A stretch of DNA of 12,251 nucleotides from Bacillota bacterium (lineage in GTDB: Bacteria > Bacillota > Clostridia > Oscillospirales > Acutalibacteraceae): positions 1-12,251 of the forward strand of contig JAEWUH010000016.1 in assembly GCA_023397245.1 (NCBI GenBank). The letters are read 5' to 3'. The notes below the pieces were generated by a model. The model had not been told where the DNA came from, did not search any database, and worked only from the letters and a program-made list of their open reading frames with translations. Shown here in pieces: positions 5,994-12,207 of the stretch (positions within the stretch are counted from its first letter, which is position 1; every line of letters begins with the position of its first letter). A program made the translations under genes and the position numbers.

Positions 5994-6194
5994 AATTCAT
6001 CCCTTTCCCCCTCCCCTGTTTGCATTGTACGGCAAGATGCGCCCCACATTGAGCGGACGCGAACGGTTGGCAGTAGTTCTGTGCATCACGCATCCGGAGG
6101 GCTTGTCTGCACTCGTGGGGCTGAAAACTGTGCGTCGGCACATGACCGTGCCGACCACTCAAACCTCCGCTAGCCCCTCCCGCGCCGCAGCGCG
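5994..6194. other. GC-rich non-coding region with many inverted repeats (candidate origin or packaging signal)
   Basis: A 200-nt gap between convergent genes, clearly more GC-rich than its neighbours, with no convincing coding frame. Inverted repeats: GCCCCAC (6041-6047) with GTGGGGC (6115-6121); nested within it GTGCA (6081-6085) with TGCAC (6108-6112); a competing pair GATGCG (6036-6041) with CGCATC (6089-6094); hairpin GTGcGTCGGCAC/GTGCCGACCAC (6130-6158, one bulged C); hairpin CGCGC/GCGCG (6181-6194). Such a folded, untranslated stretch suits a single-strand origin or packaging signal, since the phage DNA is single-stranded at some stage. No T-run terminator is seen. Confidence 0.5.
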
Positions 6195-6446
6195 TCAAGG
6201 TTTCCGCTTATCGCTCAAGCCTAATATGTAGTCGGTGGTGACACCATAATATTTTGCCAACTCTACCAGATGGCAAAGTTTCAACTCTCGTGTCCCGGTT
6301 TCATATAGGCTGTATTGCTGCTGTGAGATTTGAAGCATTTCAGCGATTTCCTTTTGCCCTCGCTCCGCTTTCTCTCTTAGTTCTTTTACTCTTGGTAAAT
6401 GATAAATTGATGTCACCCCCTTAATTTCAATAATTTTATAATACAT
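6195..6446 (-). CDS. XRE-family helix-turn-helix repressor (likely starts at codon 6407, not at ATG 6446)
   Basis: A Cro/C1-type DNA-binding domain: LPRVKELREKAERGQKEIAEMLQISQQQYSLYETGTRELKLCHLVELAKYYGVTTDYILGLSD. This is a complete HTH_3 domain ending in the typical YILGLSD. The first ATG in frame (6446) lies inside operator 1, has no ribosome site, and would add 13 residues not expected in the family. A strong site AAGGGGGTG (6414-6422) sits 6 nt before an ATT codon at 6407, and family proteins commonly begin there (M-YHLPR...). I therefore think the true product is 70 aa, starting with a rare AUU. It diverges from the main phage operon and faces three operators, so it is the likely lysogeny repressor. 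Confidence 0.88.
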   Translation of the reverse strand: MYYKIIEIKGVTSIYHLPRVKELREKAERGQKEIAEMLQISQQQYSLYETGTRELKLCHLVELAKYYGVTTDYILGLSDKRKP

Positions 6447-6516
6447 TCAAATAAATGTCTTGACTTTACATTCAAATAGATGTAATATATTACCATAACA
6501 TTCAAGTGAATGTAAA
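6443..6516. promoter_or_regulatory. XRE operator array and divergent phage promoters
   Basis: Three 16-bp imperfect palindromes of type ACATTCAAnTnnATGT: 6443-6458, 6468-6483 and 6498-6513 (the last, ACATTCAAGTGAATGT, is nearly symmetric). Plus-strand promoter: TTGACT (6460-6465), 17 nt, TAATAT (6483-6488), with operator 2 in the spacer. Minus-strand promoter: TTTACA (plus 6511-6516), 18 nt, TAATAT (plus 6487-6492), with operator 3 in the spacer. The two -10 boxes overlap on opposite strands, so only one promoter could be used at a time. Confidence 0.82.
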
Positions 6517-6581
6517 CAGTTTCCCTCAACAGGTAAAATTCGCAGATTATCGCGTGGGGGTATGAAAGGAGGAGGGTAAGA

Positions 6582-6842
6582 ATGGCTATGAAAGTAATAG
6601 GTAAAAGAATCAGCACGTTCACAGACAAGAAATCCGGGGAAGTAATCAATTTCGGCAAACTGTATGTTACATACAAGGATTCAACGGTTTCCGGGGTTAT
6701 CGGAGAAATTGCCGAAGCAATTAGCGTAAGGCCGGAAATCCTGCAAGAAATCCCGGTCGGCTCCGAGGTCACACTCATTTACAACCGCTACGGCAAGGTC
6801 GAAGATTTCCAGCTCAAACAGAATCCGGCAAAAACGGCTTGA
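6582..6842 (+). CDS. Putative ssDNA-binding protein (pV-like)
   Basis: 86 aa, almost the length of the M13 gene V protein (87 aa), and first gene of the main phage operon, before the coat genes. The sequence is rich in beta strands: VIGKRISTF, EVINFGKLYVTY, GSEVTLIYNRYGKVEDFQL, consistent with a small OB-like barrel, ending in a flexible NPAKTA tail. In filamentous phages the pV-type protein coats the new single strands and switches replication to virion making. No catalytic motif is seen. Start ATG 6582 follows AAAGGAGG; a second ATG two codons later is possible. Identification rests on size, position and strand-rich character more than on clear identity. Confidence 0.7.
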   Translation: MAMKVIGKRISTFTDKKSGEVINFGKLYVTYKDSTVSGVIGEIAEAISVRPEILQEIPVGSEVTLIYNRYGKVEDFQLKQNPAKTA

Positions 6843-6865
6843 GAAACGAAAGTGAGGGGTAAACG

Positions 6866-6946
6866 GTGGATACAGTAGTTGTTGGCACAATCTTAGCCGG
6901 GTTGCTCCTCGGAGTTCTTCTATTTCGTTGTTTGAGGTGGTGGTAA
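6866..6946 (+). CDS. Tiny membrane protein (26 aa), candidate minor coat (pVII/pIX type)
   Basis: GTG start 10 nt after GAGGGG; peptide MDTVVVGTILAGLLLGVLLF followed by RCLRWW. This is a single hydrophobic helix (about 3-20) with a short basic/aromatic end. It ends 1 nt before the next gene, so translation is probably coupled. Size and place match the very short minor virion proteins of filamentous phages. No sequence-level identity can be claimed. Confidence 0.6.
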   Translation: MDTVVVGTILAGLLLGVLLFRCLRWW

Positions 6947-6947
6947 C

Positions 6948-7097
6948 ATGGGAAAACGCAGCAAAATTTTCTTTGATGCAATTCGCAAAATGAACGCAGG
7001 GCAAATCGCAATATATCTATTTCTGTTCGCGTTCATCGGTTTTTGTGCTATGTGGACGTTACATAACTTCCATGTGATTCCGTGGTGGTTTATATGA
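6948..7097 (+). CDS. Small membrane protein (49 aa), phage structural candidate
   Basis: Basic N-terminal part MGKRSKIFFDAIRKMNAG, then one helix QIAIYLFLFAFIGFCAMWTL and a short tail ending PWWFI. Translation overlaps both neighbours: it starts 1 nt after the previous stop, and its stop TGA overlaps the next ATG (ATGA). Within a filamentous-phage structural operon it is probably a minor coat or assembly protein. Confidence 0.65.
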   Translation: MGKRSKIFFDAIRKMNAGQIAIYLFLFAFIGFCAMWTLHNFHVIPWWFI

Positions 7098-7225
7098 CAC
7101 CGGAAGATTTCGTATTTGTTCTTTCGCAGAGCACTCTCGCCGGTTTCGGGCTTGCAGCCTTTTTCAGTTTCCTCGGTTACATTATCCGGGGGATATATAC
7201 TGTGATTCTTGATTTTCGCCCGTAA
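7094..7225 (+). CDS. Small membrane protein (43 aa), phage structural candidate
   Basis: Reads MTPEDFVFVLSQSTLAGFGL then AAFFSFLGYIIRGIYTVILDFRP. An acidic N-terminus is followed by a hydrophobic helix from about residue 12 to 32. The start overlaps the stop of the 49-aa gene by 4 nt (ATGA), a clear sign of coupling. It lies just before the major coat gene; minor coat protein is the best guess. Confidence 0.65.
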   Translation: MTPEDFVFVLSQSTLAGFGLAAFFSFLGYIIRGIYTVILDFRP

Positions 7226-7252
7226 TCAGATTTTAAGAAAGGAGTAAAGAAA

Positions 7253-7429
7253 ATGAGTACAGAGACAGCAACGGCGGTAACTACCGCTATTAGTACATCT
7301 TTAACTACTCTTGTGACCAACTGCACAACCGTAATGACTACGGTGTTGCCGATTGGCCTCGGCATCTTTGCCATGTATGTGGTAGTCGCTTTTTCCAAAA
7401 AGATTTTCAAGCAGATTATCAGCAAGTAA
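7253..7429 (+). CDS. Major coat protein (pVIII-like)
   Basis: 58 aa: an N-terminal part rich in Thr/Ser/Ala (MSTETATAVTTAISTSLTTL, then VTNCTTVMTT), a hydrophobic helix VLPIGLGIFAMYVVVAF (31-47) and a basic C-terminus SKKIFKQIISK (48-58). This is the classic layout of filamentous phage major coat subunits: exposed N-terminus, membrane helix, and lysines that face the DNA inside the particle. There is no cleavable signal peptide, unlike M13 pVIII. It has the strongest ribosome site of the structural genes (AAAGGAG, 7253 start) and is followed by a hairpin terminator, as expected for a highly expressed coat gene. Confidence 0.88.
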   Translation: MSTETATAVTTAISTSLTTLVTNCTTVMTTVLPIGLGIFAMYVVVAFSKKIFKQIISK

Positions 7430-7467
7430 AGACAGCTGGCAACTTACGAATGCATGAGGGTAGAACG

Positions 7468-7506
7468 AATGGGAACCAGTTTTATACTGGCTCCCATTAT
7501 TTTATT
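7468..7506 (+). terminator. Terminator after the major coat gene
   Basis: AATGGGAACCAG/CTGGCTCCCATT hairpin (12 pairs with one A-C mismatch) followed by ATTTTATT. Its place between the coat gene and the assembly/adsorption genes mirrors the partial terminator after gene VIII in M13-type phages, which keeps coat mRNA high and downstream genes low. Confidence 0.75.
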
Positions 7507-7518
7507 GAGGGGTGAAAA

Positions 7519-8178
7519 ATGGTAACGATCTTTACCGGTACCGGTGGCTCTGGCAAGTCACTCGATGCTGCCAATATCATATATCAGCATTTGACTATGA
7601 CAAACATCAATGTCATTGCGAATTTTCCGGTAAATACCGGCATTCTCAAATACGGATATAAAGCATGGAAAAAAATGCAGAAGAACCCGGATTACATGCC
7701 GAAAAATACCCGGAATTTCGGCCATTTTTATTATATTGACAATTCAATTTTAACACCGGATTTTTTATATAAATTCTCCGATAGGCTGCATAAGCCCCGA
7801 CAGGAAAGCCAAACGCTTGTGGTTATCGATGAAGCGCAAAACGATAAATTGTTCGGAAATCGCGCTTGGAACAACGCAGGACGGCAAGATTGGTGCCATT
7901 TTTTTGAAGTACACCGGCATTACGGTTTTGACTTCATATTGATTGCACCGTCCATAAAGCTGATAGACAAGGCAATCCAATATGATATTGAGTATGAGGA
8001 CATTCACCGTAAATTAGCGAATTATGGGCTGCGTGGGCGGTTGGTGCAGTTCTTCAGCGGCGGCTGTCAGTTTGCAGCAATTCGTGTATGGAGGGCAATC
8101 AATCAAAAGGAAAGCAGCCGGTTGTTCAGATACACAACGATGTTTGACCGGTTCTATGATTCCTACAGAAATTTTTAA
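7519..8178 (+). CDS. zot: Zot/pI-family phage assembly ATPase
   Basis: 219 aa. Walker A GTGGSGKS (7-14), Walker B LVVIDEAQ (100-107) and the family stretch HRHYGFDFILIAPS (132-145) identify the Zot domain (gene I protein of filamentous phages), the inner-membrane ATPase that drives virion extrusion. Zot/pI proteins often carry a membrane helix after the ATPase domain and a C-terminal outer part. Here I see no convincing helix, and the protein ends shortly after the ATPase core. It may therefore rely on one of the small membrane proteins nearby to reach the membrane. GAGGGGTGA precedes ATG 7519; the pIII-like gene follows after 11 nt. Confidence 0.92.
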   Translation: MVTIFTGTGGSGKSLDAANIIYQHLTMTNINVIANFPVNTGILKYGYKAWKKMQKNPDYMPKNTRNFGHFYYIDNSILTPDFLYKFSDRLHKPRQESQTLVVIDEAQNDKLFGNRAWNNAGRQDWCHFFEVHRHYGFDFILIAPSIKLIDKAIQYDIEYEDIHRKLANYGLRGRLVQFFSGGCQFAAIRVWRAINQKESSRLFRYTTMFDRFYDSYRNF

Positions 8179-8189
8179 GGGGTGAGAAC

Positions 8190-9581
8190 ATGACAAAAGC
8201 AAGTATTAAAAGGCTGCTGAAACAGGCTGCAAAGACGGCAATATGTTTGATGCTCTGTGTGGCATTGGTGTGGGGATACAGCTACAGAGAGCCTACAGAA
8301 GCCCATGCAACGGCTGTTGGTGTTGTTGTCGGTGCGGTGGCTGTAGCTGCTGCTGTAGCGGCACTCGGTATATGTGTTAGTGGTGTAACAAGTAATCAAG
8401 ATTATGGAGCAGCCTGTCAAGAAATATGGGATAAAATGGATTCTGGAATTAAAAACAAAGTAACCTGTGCTGCTGTTGCTGCCGGTGCAGTTGGCGTTAT
8501 GCAATATAATTTGACAACTGAATTTTTGACGGCTGTAGGAACAACATTAAAAAATTCTTACGATGAATTTTTATCATCTGCTGCATTAGCTACTTTACCT
8601 ATTTCGCAAAGCAGTACAACTTGTAATTATACATGGAATGGATTTTATAAAGCCTTGTTTAATAGTGATGTACAAGCAGTTGGAGATAAATGGAGTGATG
8701 ATATTATAACAACTTATAAAATTTATTCTGCATTGCCAATATTATCTGGAATTTCTAGTTGTACCGTAGGAACACAAACAATAATGGTAAAAAAGTCGGG
8801 AGAAACAGGAATATATATATCGGTTAATAATGGAGTAGATTGGCCGTCTTATTCATTTCGTTGTATGTCAACGGCAACATATGGATATGTAATTGCTGCT
8901 CAAGTTGGGAAATATATCAAATATTACATTGTATCTAACGCAGAATGTGCAGGGTCACAAATGAATTTAGTTCAATGGTATAGTGTGTTGGCTGCTGATA
9001 GTGCTATACCTGCGGCTCCGGGTCATGATGTTTATGGAATACCCGGAGAGGACATATATGCGGACGGATATTCTGCCCTCAATCACACTGTTTCTGATGT
9101 TGTAGACCATGTTGGGAATGCTGTAGGGGTTCTTAATCCTGACGGAACAAAGTCTATTCCGATACCTGTACCAAGTACCGGGGTATCAACACAAACGCAA
9201 TCACAAACGCAGTCTGATGCGTTACAAACTGATATATCTGATGCGGCAAGTACAGAATTAAATAAGACAACAAACACCGGAAAGAATACTTCGTTGCCAA
9301 AGCCCTCTGGATTGCCTGACTTGTCTTTGCCTATGCTGCTTACAAGAAAATTCCCCTTTTCCTTGCCGTGGGATTTATATGCATCGGTAAAAATGCTTGC
9401 TGCGACACCGACAACACCGGTGTATACGGTTCCATTTATTCATGGCCTTTGGGGTATCAATCAAGATATTACGATAGACATGACTAAAATGGAGCCTGTT
9501 GCGGTGGTGTGCCGGTGGGGATTTAGTGCCATGTGGGTTGTTGGCCTTATATTCCTTACAAGAAAACTAATATGGAAGTGA
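8190..9581 (+). CDS. pIII-like adsorption / tip protein
   Basis: 463 aa, position and layout of the filamentous-phage attachment protein. N-terminal signal peptide with basic start (KRLLKQAAKTAICLMLCVALVWG, 7-29) and a possible cut near EAHATA; a second Val/Ala/Gly-rich hydrophobic stretch (42-62); a central domain (about 65-270) with six or more Cys; a Thr/Gln/Ser-rich linker (330-365); then RKFPFSLPWDLYASVKML (386-403), a stretch typical of this protein class in Gram-positive inoviruses; and a C-terminal membrane anchor (437-457) with basic end RKLIWK. The part from about 8400 to 9000 is visibly more AT-rich and differs in codon choice from both ends, which suggests an exchanged receptor-binding domain. 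GGGGTGAG precedes ATG. Confidence 0.85.
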   Translation: MTKASIKRLLKQAAKTAICLMLCVALVWGYSYREPTEAHATAVGVVVGAVAVAAAVAALGICVSGVTSNQDYGAACQEIWDKMDSGIKNKVTCAAVAAGAVGVMQYNLTTEFLTAVGTTLKNSYDEFLSSAALATLPISQSSTTCNYTWNGFYKALFNSDVQAVGDKWSDDIITTYKIYSALPILSGISSCTVGTQTIMVKKSGETGIYISVNNGVDWPSYSFRCMSTATYGYVIAAQVGKYIKYYIVSNAECAGSQMNLVQWYSVLAADSAIPAAPGHDVYGIPGEDIYADGYSALNHTVSDVVDHVGNAVGVLNPDGTKSIPIPVPSTGVSTQTQSQTQSDALQTDISDAASTELNKTTNTGKNTSLPKPSGLPDLSLPMLLTRKFPFSLPWDLYASVKMLAATPTTPVYTVPFIHGLWGINQDITIDMTKMEPVAVVCRWGFSAMWVVGLIFLTRKLIWK

Positions 9582-9585
9582 TAAT

Positions 9586-9819
9586 ATGCTAGAAACACTG
9601 CAGTCATGGGTTTTACAAGCACTTAATTATGCGTTAAGCATACTGCCCGATTCACCAATAACGGCACTGGATAATTCGCCAGTAGCCGCATATCTCGGCA
9701 TAATTAACTGGTTTATGCCGATTTCGTTTTTTTTGTCCTCAATGGAACTATGGCTAACAGCGATAGCTGTATATTACGCAATTTCAGCCATTCTGCGGTG
9801 GGTTAAGGCAATATCATAA
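9586..9819 (+). CDS. pVI-like minor coat protein
   Basis: 77 aa with two hydrophobic segments (about 35-51, AYLGIINWFMPISFFLS, and 53-70, MELWLTAIAVYYAISAIL) and a basic end RWVKAIS. It begins 4 nt after the stop of the pIII-like gene with only a weak ribosome site (GGAAGTG), so coupling is likely. The partner of pIII at the virion end, pVI, is always a membrane protein directly behind gene III, which fits the position here. Known pVI proteins are often larger (about 110 aa), so the call depends on context. Confidence 0.7.
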   Translation: MLETLQSWVLQALNYALSILPDSPITALDNSPVAAYLGIINWFMPISFFLSSMELWLTAIAVYYAISAILRWVKAIS

Positions 9820-9826
9820 AAATGTA

Positions 9827-9881
9827 CAAGCTGCTTATCTGCCACACCCGACGAACGGAGGGGCGGCAGATAGGCAGCTTG
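9827..9881 (+). other. Long hairpin, candidate packaging signal or RNA control element
   Basis: 17-bp stem from 9827-9843 to 9865-9881 (CAAGCTGCTTATCTGCC with its complement, one G-T pair) and a 21-nt loop. No T run, so a simple terminator is unlikely. It lies between the virion genes and rep. In filamentous phages the packaging signal is a long hairpin near the replication region. Confidence 0.7.
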
Positions 9882-9895
9882 CAAGGGGGAAAGAA

Positions 9896-10009
9896 ATGAA
9901 TTACGTATTTGCTTATGGTCTGTTAGCTTTAATGGTCGGAATAATTTATAGGCTTGTTCGGTGGGTGGTTAAGCAGATACAAAAGATTCTGAATCCTCGT
10001 GGGTTTTAG
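9896..10009 (+). CDS. Tiny membrane protein (37 aa) before rep
   Basis: MNYVFAYGLLALMVGIIYRL then VRWVVKQIQKILNPRGF: one hydrophobic helix (3-20) followed by a basic amphipathic tail. GGGGGAAAG precedes the ATG at a good distance, and this site follows the long hairpin directly. Function unknown; small phage membrane peptides of this type may be virion or assembly factors. Confidence 0.6.
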   Translation: MNYVFAYGLLALMVGIIYRLVRWVVKQIQKILNPRGF

Positions 10010-10072
10010 GGAGCCGCCTCCTACTACTTGATTATTACCTCAAAATACAACCATTTGAAAGGTTGAGAATAG

Positions 10073-10807
10073 ATGAATTCCTTTATAGAACCGGGGGCTT
10101 CTGTCTATCACAACACGAAAGCGAAGATATACCCGAACGGTCAGCAGAGAATAACGGTCTGCTCAAAGCCGATTTTTAAAGATGAATACTGGGAACAGAT
10201 AGACAAACCCTTACCGATGCCAAAGCCTAAAAATATGGATAACGATGTAAGGAGCGACAATATGAAACGTGCAAAGGAACGCATTTTTGACATTGCAATG
10301 TGCAATCAGTTTGACTATTTCGTGACGTGGACGCTCGATGCTGAAAAAATCAATCGGTATAATCCCGATGAAGTTGCTAAAAAGCTGAAAGCCTTTTTGA
10401 ATCATAAAGTAGTCCGTAATAACGCTCGGTATCTCGTTATCCCGGAGCACCATAAAGACGGCGCAATCCATATGCATGGCCTGTTGTCGGGTGATTTCGA
10501 AATGGTTGACAGTGGTCACAGGTTGCCGGATGGTCGGACGGTTTACAATATGCCGCAATGGTCGCTCGGCTTCTCTACGGCGCTCCCGCTTGACGGGCAA
10601 AAAGAACGGGTATCCCGGTACATAACGAAGTATGTAACAAAGGATTTCAAGAAGATTTTCGGCTCGTTCTACTATGCCGGAGGGCATGGCCTTGTACGGC
10701 ACCCGAAAACACAGATTTACGATGTGGACTATGACAATCTTGATTTGCAGGAATACAGTCCCGAAGCGGTTAATTTATGGTTTAAGTATATTAATACGGA
10801 GGTGTAA
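10073..10807 (+). CDS. Rolling-circle replication initiator (HUH endonuclease)
   Basis: 244 aa. Motif 1 YFVTWTLD (82-89), the metal-binding HUH motif AIHMHGLLS (131-139, His133 and His135) and motif 3 RYITKYVTKDF (182-192) with two tyrosines, Tyr183 and Tyr187. The Y-x3-Y spacing resembles the two-tyrosine Rep proteins of phiX174-type and gokushovirus phages. Such proteins nick one strand, stay bound through a tyrosine, and start rolling-circle copying; here this makes the single strands for packaging. The ribosome site is weak (AAAGGTTGAG). The nick site is not identified. A DUF3850 gene starts 4 nt behind it. Confidence 0.88.
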   Translation: MNSFIEPGASVYHNTKAKIYPNGQQRITVCSKPIFKDEYWEQIDKPLPMPKPKNMDNDVRSDNMKRAKERIFDIAMCNQFDYFVTWTLDAEKINRYNPDEVAKKLKAFLNHKVVRNNARYLVIPEHHKDGAIHMHGLLSGDFEMVDSGHRLPDGRTVYNMPQWSLGFSTALPLDGQKERVSRYITKYVTKDFKKIFGSFYYAGGHGLVRHPKTQIYDVDYDNLDLQEYSPEAVNLWFKYINTEV

Positions 10808-10810
10808 GAA

Positions 10811-11053
10811 TTGGCAGCAGTGCATAACTTAAAGATTCTCCCGGAGTATTTTTACGATGTAAAGAATGGAAACAAAACTTTTGAGGTAAGAAAAGATGAT
10901 CGTAATTACCGTGATGGGGATTTTCTAATGTTGTCGGAGTGGTTTAACGGTGGTTATACTGGCCGCACGGTCAAGGTGCTTGTTACCTATCTGCTCCGGG
11001 ACACGGAATACGTTAAAGACGGTTTTGTCATTATGGGAATAAGAAAGGTGTAA
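10811..11053 (+). CDS. DUF3850 / ASCH-like domain protein
   Basis: 80 aa: HNLKILPEYFYDVKNGNKTFEVRKDDRNYRDGDFLMLSEW, then GGYTGRTVKVLVTYLL...DGFVIMGIRKV. This is the DUF3850 pattern (LKilpeyFe.v..GkKtfElRknDR....GD.l.L.e....ytGr), a compact fold related to ASCH and PUA-like nucleic-acid-binding domains, common in phages and mobile elements. It fills the whole protein. Biochemical role unknown; RNA or modified-nucleotide binding is a fair guess. TTG start 10811, 4 nt after the rep stop, with GGAGG (10799-10803) as ribosome site inside the end of rep. GTG 10820 is an alternative. Confidence 0.85.
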   Translation: MAAVHNLKILPEYFYDVKNGNKTFEVRKDDRNYRDGDFLMLSEWFNGGYTGRTVKVLVTYLLRDTEYVKDGFVIMGIRKV

Positions 11054-11236
11054 ATGATGTTTTTCTCATTATTGGAATCTGCATTGTATTGTTTGAGAGA
11101 TATTGCCATTAAAACGCTCTGCTTTTCCTTAATAGGATTTTCAGGTTGTATTTTTCTAAATTTACTATTTAAAATCATTGATTGGTTGTTTCCTGATGAT
11201 AGTAGTAATGATGATGAATCACAGAGAAAGGAGTAA
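11054..11236 (+). CDS. Small membrane protein (60 aa)
   Basis: MMFFSLLESALYCLRDIAIK, then a hydrophobic segment TLCFSLIGFSGCIFLNLLFKIIDWLF (20-45), and an acidic, Ser-rich tail PDDSSNDDESQRKE. It starts directly at the stop of the DUF3850 gene and ends 6 nt before the integrase start, so it belongs to the rep-int transcript. Not recognised. Confidence 0.6.
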   Translation: MMFFSLLESALYCLRDIAIKTLCFSLIGFSGCIFLNLLFKIIDWLFPDDSSNDDESQRKE

Positions 11237-11242
11237 TGCTGA

Positions 11243-12121
11243 TTGAAATTTGAAGAATGGTCTATGAAATGGCTGCGGATATACAAAAAGCCTTTTGTTT
11301 CACAGAATACATACACGGGAAGTTATCAAACCTATTTAGAGAATCATCTGATTCCGTTCTTTGGGTCTATGGAAATGGCTGACATAAAGCCTTTTGATGT
11401 ACAGCGCTTTTTTGCCCAAAATTCCGACTTCTCCAAAAGCACCTTAAACAAGTTTCATATGATGCTTCGTGCGATATTTCTCACTGCGGTTGACAACGGG
11501 TTATGTGAACGGTCACCAATGACTTTTATAATATACCGCAGCCGAAAAGAAAAGGAGCGTAAAAAGGTGTATTCACATGAGGATATGATGAGAGTGAAGG
11601 AATTTTTTAAGCAATCTTTCCCGGCTATCTCTTTTCTTTTGGAAACAGGCTTGCGGCGGGGCGAATTGCTCGGCTTGCAATGGTCAGATGTAGATTTTGA
11701 CCATTGTACTATTTCTGTGAACCGCTCCGTATGCAGTAAAAAGGGCGGCGGGGTGGAACTTAGACCGCCGAAGTGGAATAGCTATAGGGTGCTGCCTGTG
11801 TCGGCTTCCGGGATGGCTATTCTTTCAACGCTTCCTCGCTCGTCGGAATATGTGTTCCCTAATCGCTATGGGCGCCCGCAGTATCCCAGAACTTTTAGTA
11901 ATGTGTTTGCACGTCATATGCGACGAATGAAGCGCAGCATGAATATACCTACGCTTTCTCCTCATGAATTGCGGCATACCTTTGGAACGGATTTGCGGCG
12001 GCGCGGTGTGGACATCTACACGATACAGAAAGTAATGGGACATAAGGATATAAACGTTACCGCGAATCTATACGTACACAATGAAGTTGAAAGTTTAAGA
12101 AAGTCTATGGGATATTCCTAA
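11243..12121 (+). CDS. int: Tyrosine-family phage integrase
   Basis: 292 aa. An N-terminal SAM-like core-binding domain (about 1-85, FEEWSMKWLRIYKKPFVSQNTY... to LRAIFLTAVDNGL) is followed by the catalytic domain with all expected residues: Arg138 (TGLRRGELLGL), Lys177 (PPKWNSYR), His241 and Arg244 (SPHELRHTFGT), His267 (MGHKDINVT) and the nucleophile Tyr277 (ANLYVH). The short N-terminus lacks an obvious AP2-like arm-binding domain. TTG start 11243 follows AAAGGAG (11227-11233); no ATG in this frame fits better. The gene lies 86 nt before the right att repeat, as expected for the integrase acting there. Confidence 0.95.
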   Translation: MKFEEWSMKWLRIYKKPFVSQNTYTGSYQTYLENHLIPFFGSMEMADIKPFDVQRFFAQNSDFSKSTLNKFHMMLRAIFLTAVDNGLCERSPMTFIIYRSRKEKERKKVYSHEDMMRVKEFFKQSFPAISFLLETGLRRGELLGLQWSDVDFDHCTISVNRSVCSKKGGGVELRPPKWNSYRVLPVSASGMAILSTLPRSSEYVFPNRYGRPQYPRTFSNVFARHMRRMKRSMNIPTLSPHELRHTFGTDLRRRGVDIYTIQKVMGHKDINVTANLYVHNEVESLRKSMGYS

Positions 12122-12168
12122 TTTGCATTATTTTGTGTGCTACTATTTTAATTCTGCTGCTATTCCGG

Positions 12169-12196
12169 TTGACTTCGCCCTGAAATATGCTATAAT
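12169..12196 (+). promoter_or_regulatory. Phage-borne tRNA promoter
   Basis: TTGACT (12169-12174), 16-nt spacer, TATAAT (12191-12196), with the same spacing and the same TTCCGGTTGACTTC context as the host tRNA promoter at 3726, but a different spacer. In the integrated state it should drive the rebuilt tRNA-Arg gene. Confidence 0.82.
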
Positions 12197-12207
12197 AATG
12201 GGGTTAT

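Noticed and set aside
5971..6231. Frames on both strands across the GC-rich gap after the SprT-like gene
   Set aside because: Low-complexity, Arg/Pro/Thr-rich translations, overlap with the SprT-like and XRE genes, and no ribosome site; the inverted repeats explain the region better.
6681..7004. Minus-strand frame of 107 codons opposite the pV-like and small coat genes
   Set aside because: It runs against a tightly coupled plus-strand operon with good ribosome sites.
10211..10702. 163-codon minus-strand frame
   Set aside because: Antisense to rep, which has complete HUH motifs.
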